Assembly: GCF_963675165.1 (NCBI RefSeq)
Contig: NC_087380.1
Span: 1,169,803-1,233,802, forward strand
DNA: 64,000 nt
Source: Halichondria panicea
Lineage: Eukaryota; Porifera; Demospongiae; Suberitida; Halichondriidae
Direction of reading: 5' to 3'
The notes under the pieces: generated by a model
What the model saw: only the letters and a program-made list of their open reading frames with translations
What the model was told of the DNA's origin: nothing
Databases searched by the model: none
Part shown: positions 13,003-42,366 of the stretch, in pieces
Layout of the letters: each line of letters opens with the position of its first letter
Position numbering within the stretch: the stretch's first letter is position 1
Position numbers and translations under genes: made by a program

Positions 13003-13330
13003 CAGAACAGTTTAATAGAGAGTTAGAGAGATACTGGCTACACAAATAAGAGACTCTAGCTAGCTTTGTATAGGACAGAGAATGTGCAGCTTCTTGTTAA
13101 TTTGCTGTATTTATCCCGTTGTGCAAGAAAGGGGGTGGGGCTCATCACACTATGATAATTATAGCTAGGAAGTAGGAAGTAAATCTATGAATATTTAATA
13201 CCTTTTATGGGCAGTGTTAACGATTGTGGTCAAACAAATAACATCCTGCACATTAGTGCCATAAATTAGTACTTACACAAACATAAATAGTGACAAAAAA
13301 GGAAATTGATTTAAAAAAAGTGTTCAACTA

Positions 13331-14293
13331 TTAATTTACTAGTTCGCCATTTGCATTGAATCTGGGCAGTACAGGTAGAATAGGGTTCCTGTTGAAGCTT
13401 GGTTGGGGGACGAAATAGCCAAACGATTGTGAGAGTGCTTGCTGCAGAGTAGAGACATAGACACATTAAAGTTAGAGTGGACAACAATAAGATTAATTCA
13501 ATCCATTTGGTGAAATAAACATGTTGTGATGTCCTACAGTCTGATATTTGTAGACATGCTTCTAGCATGGAGTCAACACAGCAACCATGACGATGATATA
13601 ATGGGGCTAGCATGGAGTCAACATAGCAACCATGACGATGATATAATGGAATACACAATATGCAGAACAAGAATGCATGAGCTGTAGAATGACTATATAG
13701 TTTGTGGTATTGAGCATAATTATGACACTAGTAGATACTGTGAGGTCCCACAAATTATGGCCACACACCTGGTGGCTAGAATGACTACATAAATAGTTGT
13801 GTGTAATGTGGTACGTGCATGTATTGAGCATAATTATGACACTTAGTTACAGTGAGATATTGAGCATAATCATGACACTAGGTAATACTGTGCGTCCCAC
13901 AAAATTAATTATGGCCACATCACTTGCATGGCTACAATGACTAGTTTTTGTGGAATGGGGCAAATGAGTATACTGACACTACACTACGTACTATTTAACT
14001 ATGGTATAGGTATGTGAGTGTCACATGCACCTGCATGGCTGCCTTCTGTTGTTGGTGGAGTACTGACATCTCACTAGGGGTGATGGGGACAGGGGAGGGT
14101 GTGGCCTTGTGTACGGGTGATCTACCCACTGGCCTATGGGCAGTCATGTGATGACCAGGGGACAACCTGATACACGTAGAAAGAGAGAGAGAAATGTGAA
14201 GAACTTGGTTGGAAAATACGTCCTTTTTGAAATTAAATTATCATTCTCTACATGGCTACCAATAACACACACAACACACGCACGCACACACAC

Positions 14294-14344
<51 letters not shown>

Positions 14345-14379
14345 ACCCGCACGCACGCACACACACACACACACACGCA

Positions 14380-14422
<43 letters not shown>

Positions 14423-14702
14423 GCACGCACGCACACACACACACACACACGCACACCCACCCACACACACACACACACACGCACTCTACCTAGCACTAGC
14501 ACTTGGCTCATCAGAATGCAGTCGTTGTAGTCTGTTTTTCGTCTGTTGCAACCCCTGCAAGATGCTGCGTCTGTTCTGTACATCTGAAACAGAGAGACAA
14601 AAACCATTTCGCTATTACAATTATCTACTATATAATTAGCTAGTATATAGTGTGTTTACCTCCACCAGTAGAGGTCCCTTGGGAGGGATGTTGGAAGGAC
14701 AT
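13331..14702 (-). CDS. INIP: SOSS complex subunit C (INIP)
   Basis: Small subunit of the sensor-of-ssDNA complex (INTS3-SSB-INIP), which acts in double-strand break signalling. Four exons join exactly in phase: 14660-14702 (MSFQHPSQGTSTGG), 14490-14583 (VQNRRSILQGLQQTKNRLQR), 14031-14166 (ending SEMSVLHQQQKAAMQ) and 13331-13441 (QALSQSFGYFVPQP, RNPILPVLPRF, stop TAA). This gives about 127 residues. The order matches human INIP: an N-terminal NR-x-ILxxL helix, a QQQKAAxQ helix, and the C-terminal SxGYF then ILPVLPR signature. The third exon carries an insertion of about 20 residues (TAHRPVGRSPVHKATPSPVP) relative to human. A 73-bp near-perfect palindrome sits 16 bp upstream of the ATG, and a long CA repeat fills intron 2. 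Confidence 0.9.
13557..13649. repeat. Direct repeat, two units of about 48 bp, in INIP intron 3
   Basis: The segment CTAGCATGGAGTCAACA-AGCAACCATGACGATGATATAATGG occurs twice in tandem. A second, looser duplication follows at 13709-13795 and 13859-13945, where TATTGAGCATAATTATGACA and TATGGCCACA recur at about 150 bp spacing. Confidence 0.8.
14270..14482. repeat. Long compound CA/GCAC microsatellite in INIP intron 2
   Basis: Over 200 bp of (CA)n interrupted by GCACGCAC and CACCCAC blocks. Interruption patterns recur in order (CCCACC.., GCACGCACGCAC.., GCACACCCAC), indicating internal segment duplication. Every apparent reading frame here is an artefact of the repeat. Confidence 0.95.
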
Positions 14703-14718
14703 TGCTAGAATAGCCAAT

Positions 14719-14791
14719 AATTATGGTGTTTGGTACAGGGTCGTTTTAGTAGCATGCTACTAAAACTACCCTTGTACCAAACACCATAATT
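14719..14791. repeat. Near-perfect 73-bp palindrome just upstream of INIP
   Basis: The left arm AATTATGGTGTTTGGTACA pairs with the right arm TGTACCAAACACCATAATT, and the centre GTTTTAGTAGCATGCTACTA is itself palindromic. It lies 16 bp before the INIP start codon, between INIP and the 3' end of SDHB. It may be a foldback MITE or a regulatory hairpin. Confidence 0.85.
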
Positions 14792-15006
14792 CTACGACGA
14801 CGAGCCCCTCCCACCACTTATCAAATTCGGTTTATTGGGGTAATAATTTTGAATTTTTTTCTCTGTTCATTTAGAACGGTAACTATAACGATCATTACCA
14901 TCTAATGTTAAAATAAACATTTATGAATTTTATTTACACAAATTAATGTTTACAAATAATACTACACAATGTTATGATGCAAGATAAGACATAATAGTTA
15001 TTATCA

Positions 15007-15083
15007 TCATGCTGATGCAAGCATCTTCTTGATCTCTGCAATAGCTTTGCCAGGATTGAGATTCTGTAGGGAAGAGAACAATA

Positions 15084-15147
<64 letters not shown>

Positions 15148-17936
15148 CTAGTCTCGCGGGCCATACTTTGAAGCAAACACAACCCACAGAAGATTTTCCA
15201 TTCAATAGCTTCAGATATTCTCATTAAGTATCAAATTCAGTTCCAGTTCAGAGTGTGGCCCGCGAGACTAACACTCACTACATGTGTATGCATATCTAGT
15301 TTCCATACACTGCACATATTAGTAACCATTGGTCCCACAAGACTCTACTTTGGTAAAGACACATCAAATAAGCAACATTGTTCTCTACAATGACCCATTA
15401 AAATTCCAATAACAAACAGTTTGTATGTGTTCGGCGACTTTGCCCGCAGCCCATTTATTTTATGGCAGCAAATGTTGCACAGTAGGCAATACATTCTTTC
15501 TTTATATATACTGTAGCATACCTTGGGACAGGTTTTGGTGCAGTTCATGATGGTATGACACTTGAACACTGAGAATGGATCAGAGACATTGTCCAGTCGC
15601 TCCTTCTGGAAGTCATCCTGGGATAGTGACAACAGTACAACAATTATACACATGTATTGAGTGTGCCCAGAGAGAATATCAATAGCACAAGTCACGACTG
15701 TCAGCCATGCCAAATGTAATCACACACACACACACAACATAAACAAACTTGTTAAATCTCTTGTAAACTCCAAACAAGGGCAAACTAGACAGTTCTAAAA
15801 ACTGCACTATTCTAGAGCCATAATTCAAACACGAGGCAATGTTTCTACGTGTCTGTATCACCCACCCTACTGTCTATCATCCAGCGATAGGCTTGCATGA
15901 GTACAGCTGGTCCCAGGTACTTCTCTGGATGCCACCAGTAGGAGGGGCACGAGGTGCTGCAGCAGAAGCACAGGATGCACTCATATAGTCCATCCTATGC
16001 AGTGGGGGGGTGGGGGGGGCAGTGGGGGGTCGGGGGGGGGGGTAGAGAAATTATAAGTAGTACACTTATCACTGTGTTGCTTAGATACAGCAAGATACAT
16101 ATTTTACAAGGTTGATATAATTATATGGGAAGCTACCTTATACTCTCTATCAAGTAACGTCTATATGCTCATCATTCTAGAGATAGAGATTGTCTCTGAG
16201 TATACAATTCTTAAATAGCAAAGCTAATTAAGTCAATAACTAGAGGGACCAGAGGAGGTACGACAAGCGTGCCTCGATTAAGCAATTAGCCTCTGCAATA
16301 ACGTTGAGCGTGGGAGGAATTATGCCTCGATTATCCGCCCATGCTCAACATTATTGCAAAGGCTAATTGCTAAATCGAGGCACGCGTGTCGTACATGTAC
16401 CTCCTCTGAGAGGGACAATGCACTCACTAGTTTTTTCCTGTCCTCGACGGACTGGTAGTACTCTTTAGCCCCGGCCGGCTTCTCTTCTCTCTTCTGTAGC
16501 CACGGCTCAACCGAACGATACTGGTCATAGATATTGCTCAGGTCCTAGTGAATGAAACTACTATTAAAACACACTCTCAATTGCTACCGTAGTGTGTGCT
16601 AGAAATAATAATGATAATTATGCAAGCATAAAATATGCGTTTTGGCCATTTTAAGGCTCTGAAAACATAATGTAATAATGATTTATACGATTATCCTCGA
16701 TTAAACGCCGCATGTGCTGTACGTACACATTGTAAGACTCACTGGAACAAGGTCCTTGATGACGTACAAATGTGGTAGAGGGTAGATCTTGACCGGCTTG
16801 CTCGTGTTGGCGTCAATACGACTGGAAAGAGGAGATCAATGATTAATCATCCATTACCGACTAGTGAATAGATTTCCCCCTCACCATATGCAGGCTAGAG
16901 TGTTTTCTCCTCCAATGTTCATGGAGCAGGAGCCACAGATACCTGTACACGTGGAGAGAGAACATCTACAGGTTGAACATGTACAGGTTTGAGCAACCCT
17001 AAGGCAAGTTTAGAGCATGTATCTTCCGTGGATTAAAGAAGAATCTATGTACCTGTACAAATAATATATCCTTACATACGGAGTGATAATTATAATGACA
17101 TCTTGTCAGCAAAGCTAGTAGCATCTCCTACCAATCCTAACCAACTCGGATGCCTCACTTTTCTGAATAAGCATAGTCGCCCATACTAAATATATACATA
17201 AGGCAAATTTAAAGCATGTACACTGTATCTTCACAAGAAAACGTAAGGACCTTAACTACATGTACACATGTATCTTGTACATATATCATTACATGTAGAC
17301 CTATACACTTAATTAGAGTGAAAATTGATGACATCTTGTCAGCCTGAATATAAAGTACGGTTGCCCATACACTTCATACATAGTCACCTTCTCTGCACGA
17401 GCGTCTAAAGGTCAGCGTGGGGTCAATCTCATTCTTTATTTTGATGAGTGCGTCCAACACCATAGGACCACACTGGTTCATGTCCACTGTGTACTCTTGC
17501 ATACGTGGGCGGTCACCAGGCTTCTCAGGGTCCTAAAGAACGACAAGAAGATCAAATGGTACGATTCAGAGCTCGAACGTACGTAATTAAATCTGAGGAG
17601 TAATCAAGCCAAACACACAAACCGTAGTTCTAGGGTGGATTACTGTTTTGAAATTCTTTTTTAATTGAGGTTCAATGATATCATAGTCACGCGCGCACGT
17701 ACCCATCTGTAGATGAGGAACTTCTTTTCCTTTGTTGCCTCCTGAGCAGACGTCTGTTGGAATCTCACAGGAAGCAAGGTCTGAAATGAGTTACAAATGA
17801 TATCAGTAGTCTCTGATAAATTTATAGTCTTAGCTATTTTATATAAAAGATCATTGTCTCTAGGAAACAGGCAAGGTACAGGTCGTACCTGGGCCTGCCA
17901 GAGCCGAGGGATGGCCGTTCTTAATCTAAGGGCCAT
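15007..17936 (-). CDS. SDHB: Succinate dehydrogenase iron-sulfur subunit, mitochondrial
   Basis: Complex II subunit that passes electrons from succinate (via SDHA FAD) through three Fe-S clusters to ubiquinone. Exon 1 is 17889-17936 ([16 protein letters not shown], an Arg-rich presequence) and exon 2 is 17703-17780 (through KKFLIYRW). The exon near 17390-17533 has [18 protein letters not shown]. The 2Fe-2S ligands are in [14 protein letters not shown] and NTLAC, split across exons near 17390 and 16890-16941. The 4Fe-4S motif is [16 protein letters not shown] (about 15990-15900) and the 3Fe-4S motif [12 protein letters not shown] (about 15540). The last exon ends [12 protein letters not shown] at 15007-15009. 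All ligand cysteines appear present. A 157-bp foldback and a G-rich tract lie in introns. It is divergent from the RhoGAP gene. Confidence 0.95.
15088..15145. repeat. (CA)n microsatellite in last SDHB intron
   Basis: A pure CA run of about 58 bp on the + strand. Confidence 0.95.
15995..16045 (+). repeat. G-run tract in SDHB intron (possible quadruplex)
   Basis: At least four runs of six or more G separated by short loops (GCAGTGGGGGG, TCGGGGG). On the SDHB strand this is a C tract beside a 3' splice site, so it may serve as the pyrimidine tract while being able to form a G-quadruplex or i-motif in DNA. Confidence 0.7.
16251..16407. mobile_element. Foldback (long inverted repeat) element, 157 bp, in SDHB intron
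   Basis: The left arm AGAGGAGGTACGACAAGCGT and CGATTAAGCAATTAGCC pair with the right arm GGCTAATTGCTAAATCG and ACGCGTGTCGTACATGTACC-TCCTCT. The arms of about 70 bp nearly meet, so the whole unit folds into one hairpin. There is no coding capacity. It looks like a foldback MITE. Confidence 0.8.
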
Positions 17937-18581
17937 CTCAAGTGGCCTCCTGTACTAACTGTACCAGTACAATATCCAGTAGAGCAACAGTAAACTTTGC
18001 TTTGCTTTTGCTTTGGTTGAGTTTAATTAATAGTTCAAAGGTCAATTACATCAGAGTCGAAGTCAGAGCTGGTGTATGACATCACATTCCTGTGGCTATT
18101 CTACAGTCCACATCAATGGACTTGGTGCGTGACGTCACATTCCTTCGGAGTATTAATCAATGTACTTCATGTATAAACAACATACTCGCCTGCATGCACA
18201 TGGTGAATAGCTCAGCTTAGTTGCAATTTCTTTATATGTGGAGGAGAGATCGTGTGGGAGTCTTGAGTGCGAGTGGATGTCTGTGTCATTGGAATGCCGA
18301 CTGAATTCATCGCAGACTCCATTATTCAACTCCACAGTCTAGTCTAAGGTGTGTTTAAGTTATCTAGATTACAGTGAACTATAGCTATTGAACTATGATT
18401 GTCTCTACCTAGCTAGCTAGCTAGATATACATTGGCTGTGAGTTTACTACTTAGTACAACAACTGTACAGAACAGTGTACATACATACACAGCTAGCTAG
18501 AGCTAGTATACTGTGGTCATCAAGTGGTCATCAGTGTGTGTGTGTACATCAAACACCACACCGTCACCTTGACAGGTTATA
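17937..18581. promoter_or_regulatory. Divergent intergenic region between SDHB and the RhoGAP gene
   Basis: 645 bp separate the two start codons. It contains an approximate repeat around TGACATCACATTCCT / TGACGTCACATTCCT (about 18075-18145). TGACGTCA is a CRE/ATF-type octamer, so this is a candidate promoter element. There is also a GCTAGCTAGCTAGCTAG tract near 18410 and a short TG run near 18535. No open reading frame of note. Confidence 0.5.
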
Positions 18582-35213
<16,632 letters not shown>

Positions 35214-35690
35214 CGTGTGCAGTGTTTGTTCAGTAGCAGTTTTTATCACCACGTGTTGGCTAGCTATGGCCAGACTGTAATCATTTAACATTTTTCTGTC
35301 CACAGATTTCCTGATTTTTACGCATCTAAATACACTACTCTTGCGTGCACATATGTAGGTGTGATGTATGTTCACAAATGTCTGTAGAAATCACTCTTTT
35401 TATTATTATTATTATTGAATGCAATTTGGCAAGTGATCACTTATTTGTAGTGCGCATGCTCAGCCTCAAACGCCGATTTTTCTATAATGGAACGCAAAAT
35501 TTTGTGCTAGCGTTCTAGTAGAGAAAAATCGATGCGTGGGAGGAGCATCTCAAGGGCGTGGTCATGTCTGTACCTATATTAGGCCACACAATTAGCCTAG
35601 GTTAGTATAGAGGTTTAATTAGAACACTCAGGGGCGTGGTCGTTGTGTTAGCATACATGTAATACTTCCTCTATGGTAACCTCTTCATCC
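35214..35690. other. 3' flank of the RhoGAP gene and upstream flank of PTBP
   Basis: A TTATTATTATTATTATTG run lies near 35400. No open reading frame or recognised element follows; this is probably the RhoGAP 3' UTR followed by the PTBP promoter. Confidence 0.4.
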
Positions 35691-35699
35691 TGTCTGCAC

Positions 35700-35834
35700 A
35701 GTTGGGTGTTGACCTCACTCTCCCAGCTGATACGCTCTCCTCGCCGACTCTGTAGGCTAAGGAGCTCTCTCTATGAACTGAACTAGAGCTGGGAGAACTG
35801 AGTTCAGAGGGCAGGAAGACACAGACATAGCCTA
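35700..35834 (+). other. Probable 5' non-coding exon of the PTBP gene
   Basis: A GC-richer stretch ends ATAGCCTAG followed by a strong donor GTAAGT at 35835. The next acceptor on this strand in a good context is CCCCTATAG at about 36702-36710, directly before the PTBP start exon. The exon start is unknown and no coding potential is seen. The intron also contains small duplications at 35876-35930 and 36412-36510. Confidence 0.4.
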
Positions 35835-36720
35835 GGTAAGTTATTTTATAATGGGATAGCATTGTCTTACATTGAGTATTAAACTAGCTACTGGATACAT
35901 TGAGTATTAAACTAGCTACTGGATACTAGCTACATTGATATAGAGTATATATACATAGACTTCTGGTCTGATCTTTATGAGTGGAGCGTAAGTAAGTACG
36001 TAAGCAGATATCTGCCACGAACTTGTACATAACTTTATCTTTTTGTTTATACACAACAACTACAAGCTAGTGTACTACATGTACTTACGACTGGTTTATA
36101 AAGTATGTGTAACCATTCGAACATAAGGTCAGTACTTATTATGTTCCCACATTACATCCCTTTAGAACAATGTCGGTTTAATGTTGTGGTCAAAATATTG
36201 AGCATTGTCCAAAAAAGGACCCACTCCACTCATTATTGGTATGCAGTGTATTAGCATGCTCCCATGCAGCCATTGTCACGAGATGAATAGTTTCCATAGA
36301 CCAGCTAATGGCATTATGATATCGCTATATTGTATCAGGTATTTGGGTGAGGTATTTGGTTTACTTCATACGACATGAATTCCACTCCATACATCTCTGT
36401 TACCACTCAATGGTTGACACTGTATAAATTAGTTGTGGGAGCCACACTGGCACGCAATGCATGTTGATACTGTATTGAGTAGTTGTGGGGGCCACACTTG
36501 CACACAATGTGTCCGTCCAATACCTGTAAAATGCTTTTTTTTGTAGCCAGTACATTAACAAGAATTGTGCATGTCAGTTGATTGTTATCGGCCTACCTGT
36601 GGTTGTGTGTGACCCTCACAGTGCTAATACTGCTGGTCTAAGACAGCATGTTCCTTGCCACACTGTCAGTATTATAACCATTTGTCAGTATATAACTTGT
36701 TCCCCTATAGGTGCAAGGTT

Positions 36721-39700
36721 ATGTCTCAAGGTGACAAGGTATGTACTCATCATGCCCCCTAGGAATAGACTATTGTATATTAATTATAATACTGACACAA
36801 AGCAGGATGATTATCATGCCCTTTTGTTCCCCCCGTATATAGCGGTTTCGAGACGACATTTCTAACGGAGGTACATGTACATTTATTATTATTGTCATAT
36901 TGCTGTATCCCTATGAGTGTACATTACCTGATATGGTATTATTACCTAGCTGATATGATAGCTGTGTTGTGTTGCCATTGAGATCTGTTTCCTACATGTA
37001 TGCAGAACCAGTTACTTTCGTAAACCCTAAGGAACTTGATTCTGCTGCTAAGAAGGTTAGCTCTTTGTGTGCACATGTACAATGCTTGCAATGCATGTAG
37101 GGAGCTTCTGTTAGTTTTAACACTGCGTGTGTACCTTGCTACAATGTCCCGTGTGTGTTGTATGTAAAGATAGTGTTATTTACAATAAAATTATTTGGGG
37201 AGAAAAGTATAGTTGTCGTATGCAGAGGTGATCTTTGTTGATGGGTTGTTTGTACACAGTTGGGACCTGGCCTTTTAAATCACAGCTTAGCCTTCCTTCA
37301 TGGTGTGGCCATTAAGAGGTACCACTATAACCGTATTACTTCTATCTCTCATAGCCACGTATGGAAGAGGTTCTGCTTGGCGTGTCCAAAGTCTTGCACA
37401 TTCGCAACCTCCCTGACAATGTGTCAGAGAGGGACTTGATTGCCTTTGGACTTCAGTTTGGGAGTGTGACCAACGTGCTACTGTTGAGGGCTAAGAACCA
37501 GGCCTTCCTAGAGATGGTTGACAGCAATACTGCAGCAGCTATGTTGAGTTACTATTCCAACAACCCTGCTACAATCAGGTGAGGATTGGTTTCTGTGCCT
37601 AGTATGTGTGTCTCTGAGTTTAATATCGATTTGCAATAATAATGAATATGGAAACCTAGTCTATAGTGGTCACCATTGGGCAGACCAATGACCCCAAACA
37701 CATGCTATGAAAACTTTGGGGCCTATTAACCTGGCTGTATTATAGAGGGTGGCCTGCTTTACAGGGTAGACAAGTTTCACCGTATTGTACAGTTTTGTTT
37801 TTTTGCTTCATACGTAACTTGTCATGTGACCCTACTGTTATCATGTGACTGTGTAGGGACAGGAATGTGTTCCTGCAATACTCCAAACATCAAGAGCTCA
37901 AGACACAACAGGTGATCACAACAATAACAATACTCCCCTCATACAGTGTACTTTTAAAAACAGTCGTTCTATTTAAGAACCCTACTTGTACATACGTGTA
38001 TCCATTCAACTTTGAAATTGTCACTAGATATTGCAAAATTGACGTTTAATATTAATGAAAGTTGCCTCGATAATAATTCTTATTAATGACTTTGTTTGCT
38101 AATCTCCATAGCAGAGTATGCAATGATTCCACTAACACACATACATACAACACCTGCTGTACGTGTATGGATATTCTGTAAATACTCTATGAATATTACT
38201 GCACTGTACACTGTAAAAAATGAAGTGTGACTGAGCACACTAAAATGTCGTTTATAGGACATTTTTTCACTACAATAATTATTATGTGACACTTATATTT
38301 TTTACAGTGTATTCATTGTCCCTCCCTGCAGCCTGTACCAGTGCCTCAGATGATTGGTGGTGGTTGTGTGTCCCCTGTCATGGCTGGAGGTGCTTCCCCC
38401 TCTAGTATGAGTCAAGGTGGTGGCATGGGTCTAGGTCAAGGTGTTGGTCTGGGTCAAGGTGGTGGTATGGGTCAAGGTGGTGTTGGTCTGGGTCAGGGTG
38501 TTGGCATGGACCCTCAACAAGGCATACCCAACTCAGTACTCAGAGTCATCATTGAGAATATGCTCTACCCAATCACCATCGACGTCCTGCATCAGGTGAG
38601 AGTGTGGAGAGGAGACTAATAATTACATGTATAATACAGTAGATGCTATAATAGTTTGTACAATAGGTTATGAACAAAAGGTGATTGTGTGTGTGCCTCA
38701 ATGTCCTGTAGCTTGTAACTTTAGCAATGACTACCTGAATGTTGTGTATTATACGGAATTCATACTCGTTTAATTTTGCCCTGTACAACAGATATTTTCA
38801 AAGTATGGCAACATTCTCAAGATAGTGACCTTCCTAAAAAATGGTAAGTCTTGGCTCACCCCTCCTACTAATCTCCTACACTAACCTTGTCCTAATAACC
38901 GTGTCCTAATAACCTTGTCCTACACACTGTGTCCATCCTGTGCAGGTCAATTCCATGCTCTGATACAATATCCTGACACCATGACTGCTGCTACTGCCAA
39001 ATCAGTGAGCCATTGTCACCATTGTTTGCCTCTATTGCGGTACTCCAATATTGTACAATATCAGTGATTTCATTGTATTCTCAATCTCCCTATAGGCATT
39101 GGATGGTCAGAATATCTACAATGGCTGCTGCACTTTGCATATAGACCTCTCTAAACTTAGCTCTCTGACTGTCAAATACAACAACGAGAAATCAAGGTAA
39201 TTCTTTCTTGATAACCATACCCTACTGTGTGTGCTTGTACATGTTACTTATGTTTCATGTATTGAACATACATTCCAACCCACCACCCTCCCCCCGTACA
39301 GAGACTACACTCGCCCAGACCTGAGCAATGGGCCTGGTATGGAGGGTGCTGAGATGCATGGAGGGATGCACGGTCTCTCACCCGGGCCACCAGTGCACAA
39401 CAGAGTGCCAGACCTGGCTACTGCCCTAGCAGGTACCCCCACCAAGCACACATTACCATGCAGGCATTCAGTTATAATTATAATTCTTATAATTATAGAG
39501 CAATGCGTATAAATTTGTAGTTGAGACTTTTTTCTCATGTAGGTATTCCACCATCCCTCCTGCAAAACCCAGGTGAGTGCATGTGTGCATGAATAGTGTA
39601 TGTTTTAAAAATTCATTTGCAAATTTGATATTAATTTTTGTGTACAGCGATTATTAATTTTGTGATTTTCCCTCTCCCAGCTCTTGCTAACCTGAAGGCG

Positions 39701-42327
39701 GCTCTTGTTGCCCTGACAACTGTTCCCCCGGTGATGGGTGGGGCTCACGGTATGATGATGCCTGGAGGATGCGTTGTTCTCGTTTCCAATCTCAACGAAC
39801 ATGTAAGGCACACCACACACCCACACACACGCACACTAGTACTCAGCTTACATTGTACTGTGCAGTACACCATCTAATTAGAATTTTTTGAAAGGCTTTG
39901 TGTTTATACATGTACTTCCAAATTATTTCATCTATTGACCTACTCTGCTCTCTTCTTTTCTTTCTTTTCTCCTCCCTCCACTGGATCTTGACCTCTGTAC
40001 TCTGTCCTCTGTCCCTCTGTGTGAAGATGATTACTGCTCATGCCCTGTTCATTCTCTTTGGTACGTCCTACCAACTCCACACTCTTGTCTGTGTGTGTGT
40101 GGTGTGTGTGTGTGTGTGTGTGTGGAGAAAGTGTGTGTGTGTGTGTGTGGTGTGTGTGTGTGTGTGTGTGCAGTGTGGTTCTTATGTATCAATACTTATA
40201 TGACACCCTCTATAATTTCTCTCTAAGTGCCTGTGTTCACGGGTTAATAGACCACTAATGTGTTTAGACTACATGTGCAGGTCCTGTTAGAGCATTTCGG
40301 AAATGTATAATAATTATTGATTGCCCTTGAGCCTCAATAAAAGACTTATTAAACTAAAACTTAACATGTAGAGAGTTTGCCATGATTGGATATGATTGTA
40401 CAGGTGTGTATGGAGACGTGGTGAGAGTGAAGATACTCTACAACAAGAGAGACTCTGCTCTAGTCCAGTTCAAGGAACCTCAGCACTCACAAACTGGTGA
40501 GCACATACCTCTCAAGACACTCCCTAAAGGCCACCATGCACCTAGCCTCGATCCCAGGCCGCACTTCTCTTCAGGGGAGGCCAGTGAAAGAGGCCACCAT
40601 ACATACACCAGGCAACTTTCAAGCAATTTTTAGTTGTAGGCAACAGATTGCTTGAAAGTTGCCTGATGCATAGTGGTGGCCTTTAAGAGACTATTTGGAT
40701 GGCTCCACCCACTTGTTAGATCCACTCTTTAAGTTATGTAACTTCTGTTGCAGTCGGCCACATTCGCGTGTGTGCTATTACTGAGGCTTCGGAGCGGGAG
40801 GTAGGTGGTCGGGACTCCGGCGTGCGCAACACCTATTTCTTTCGTTTCTGAAGTTCTCGGTAACATGGCTGTATTGGTGCACTGGCTTGGACTCAAGCTT
40901 AACTGTGACCCCGGTTACTGGCTAGGACTCTAGCTTGTGCGCAAGGTCGGGACACTGGCCGAACCACTTTCTTTACTTAGTTTGCATGATCATAATAGGT
41001 AAAGGAGAGGCAGAAGTCAAAACATCTAACTTAGTTTGGAAAATATCTGTGTTGCCAGCCCAAACAAGTTTTATGGCTGTTAAAAGCAAATGTGGAACTC
41101 TCCAAGCCCTTGGATACAATGCCCCTTTCTGGTAGGCATCACTTGTAAATGAAAAAATTAAGTTGCTAGAGGGATACAAAGTCTTGTTGTCCCTATTCTA
41201 TCTCTAGAGCTGTGTAACTAAGTAGTGTACTGTGTCACATAATTATAGTCTAAAGTCCCTAGGGCACTGTGCCCTCACAGTCTAAGACAGATACAATGTA
41301 CAGTAGCAATGCAGCTGTGTTGTGTTCTGTAGCTTTGTAAGTACCTCTCAAAACATTCCCTAAGCCACTGCCTGCCTCTCATAGCCCCTAAGACAGATAG
41401 TACCGACATACAGTTGTGTTGTGTTTTTGTACAAGCTTTGTTTCAAGTACATTTTACTCTGACTGGTAATTTGTACCTACACGAATCTTCTATATAATTC
41501 CCTCATGTGATCCCCACTCCAGCCATAGCCAACTTGAATGGTGTGGACTTATATGGGAAGAGCATTCACGTTACCTTGTCTAAACACCCTCAAGTGCAGA
41601 TGCCCCAGGCTGGCAGCAATGTAAGCCATGTACTAAGAACTGCACTCTCCATAAATACTGTACTCCCCCGTGCATGATGTCACAGCTCCAGGGATAGTGT
41701 GTGTTGTCATCTCAGTGTTGAGGTTATGCTTTCACAATGCTTACATTATCATACAGGAGGATGGTCTAACTGAAGACTACACAAATTCTCCCTTGCACAG
41801 ATTCAAAGTAAGTCTATGATACTGTACACATACTGATCATGTTGGCTAGTTTACAATACAGCTCTACTTTGATTGATTTGACTGCATATTTTTGTCCCCC
41901 AGAAACCAGGCTCGAAGAACTATCAGAACATCTTCCCACCCAGCCCCACCCTTCATCTCTCCAACATACCGTACGTCCACTACATTATACCAAGGATATG
42001 CTATATTTAACCAGCCGCCCACTAGGGAATAGAGTAAAAACGAGGCTAGTCTGGAGTATAAAGTGCACGTGCAATAAATTCTTTTACATATGCCCCCGTC
42101 CATTTAGATTGTAGTTGCATGCCCTCTTCTCTTTATACGCTCTTCATCTTTACAATAGTACACACACTGTGTTAATGGTCTGTATTGGTGTGTAGTGATG
42201 GCGTTGGTGAGGAACTCATCACTACCTTGTTCACTCAAACTGGAGGAGTAGTCAAGAAGTTCCGGTTCTTCCAGTAAGTGAATGTGTACCTTTGTGTGTG
42301 TGTGGGTGTGTGTGTGGGTGTGGATGT

Positions 42328-42366
<39 letters not shown>

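Noticed and set aside
14144-14639. Several long open frames on both strands rich in Cys-Val or His-Thr
   Set aside because: They are translations of the CA/TG repeat; an alternating dinucleotide stays open in many frames. The same applies near 27557-28036, 28715-29153 and 25825-26133.
40852-41180. Short open frames in a PTBP intron around 41 kb
   Set aside because: No recognisable protein, no splice context, and the flanking RRM3 exons join without them.
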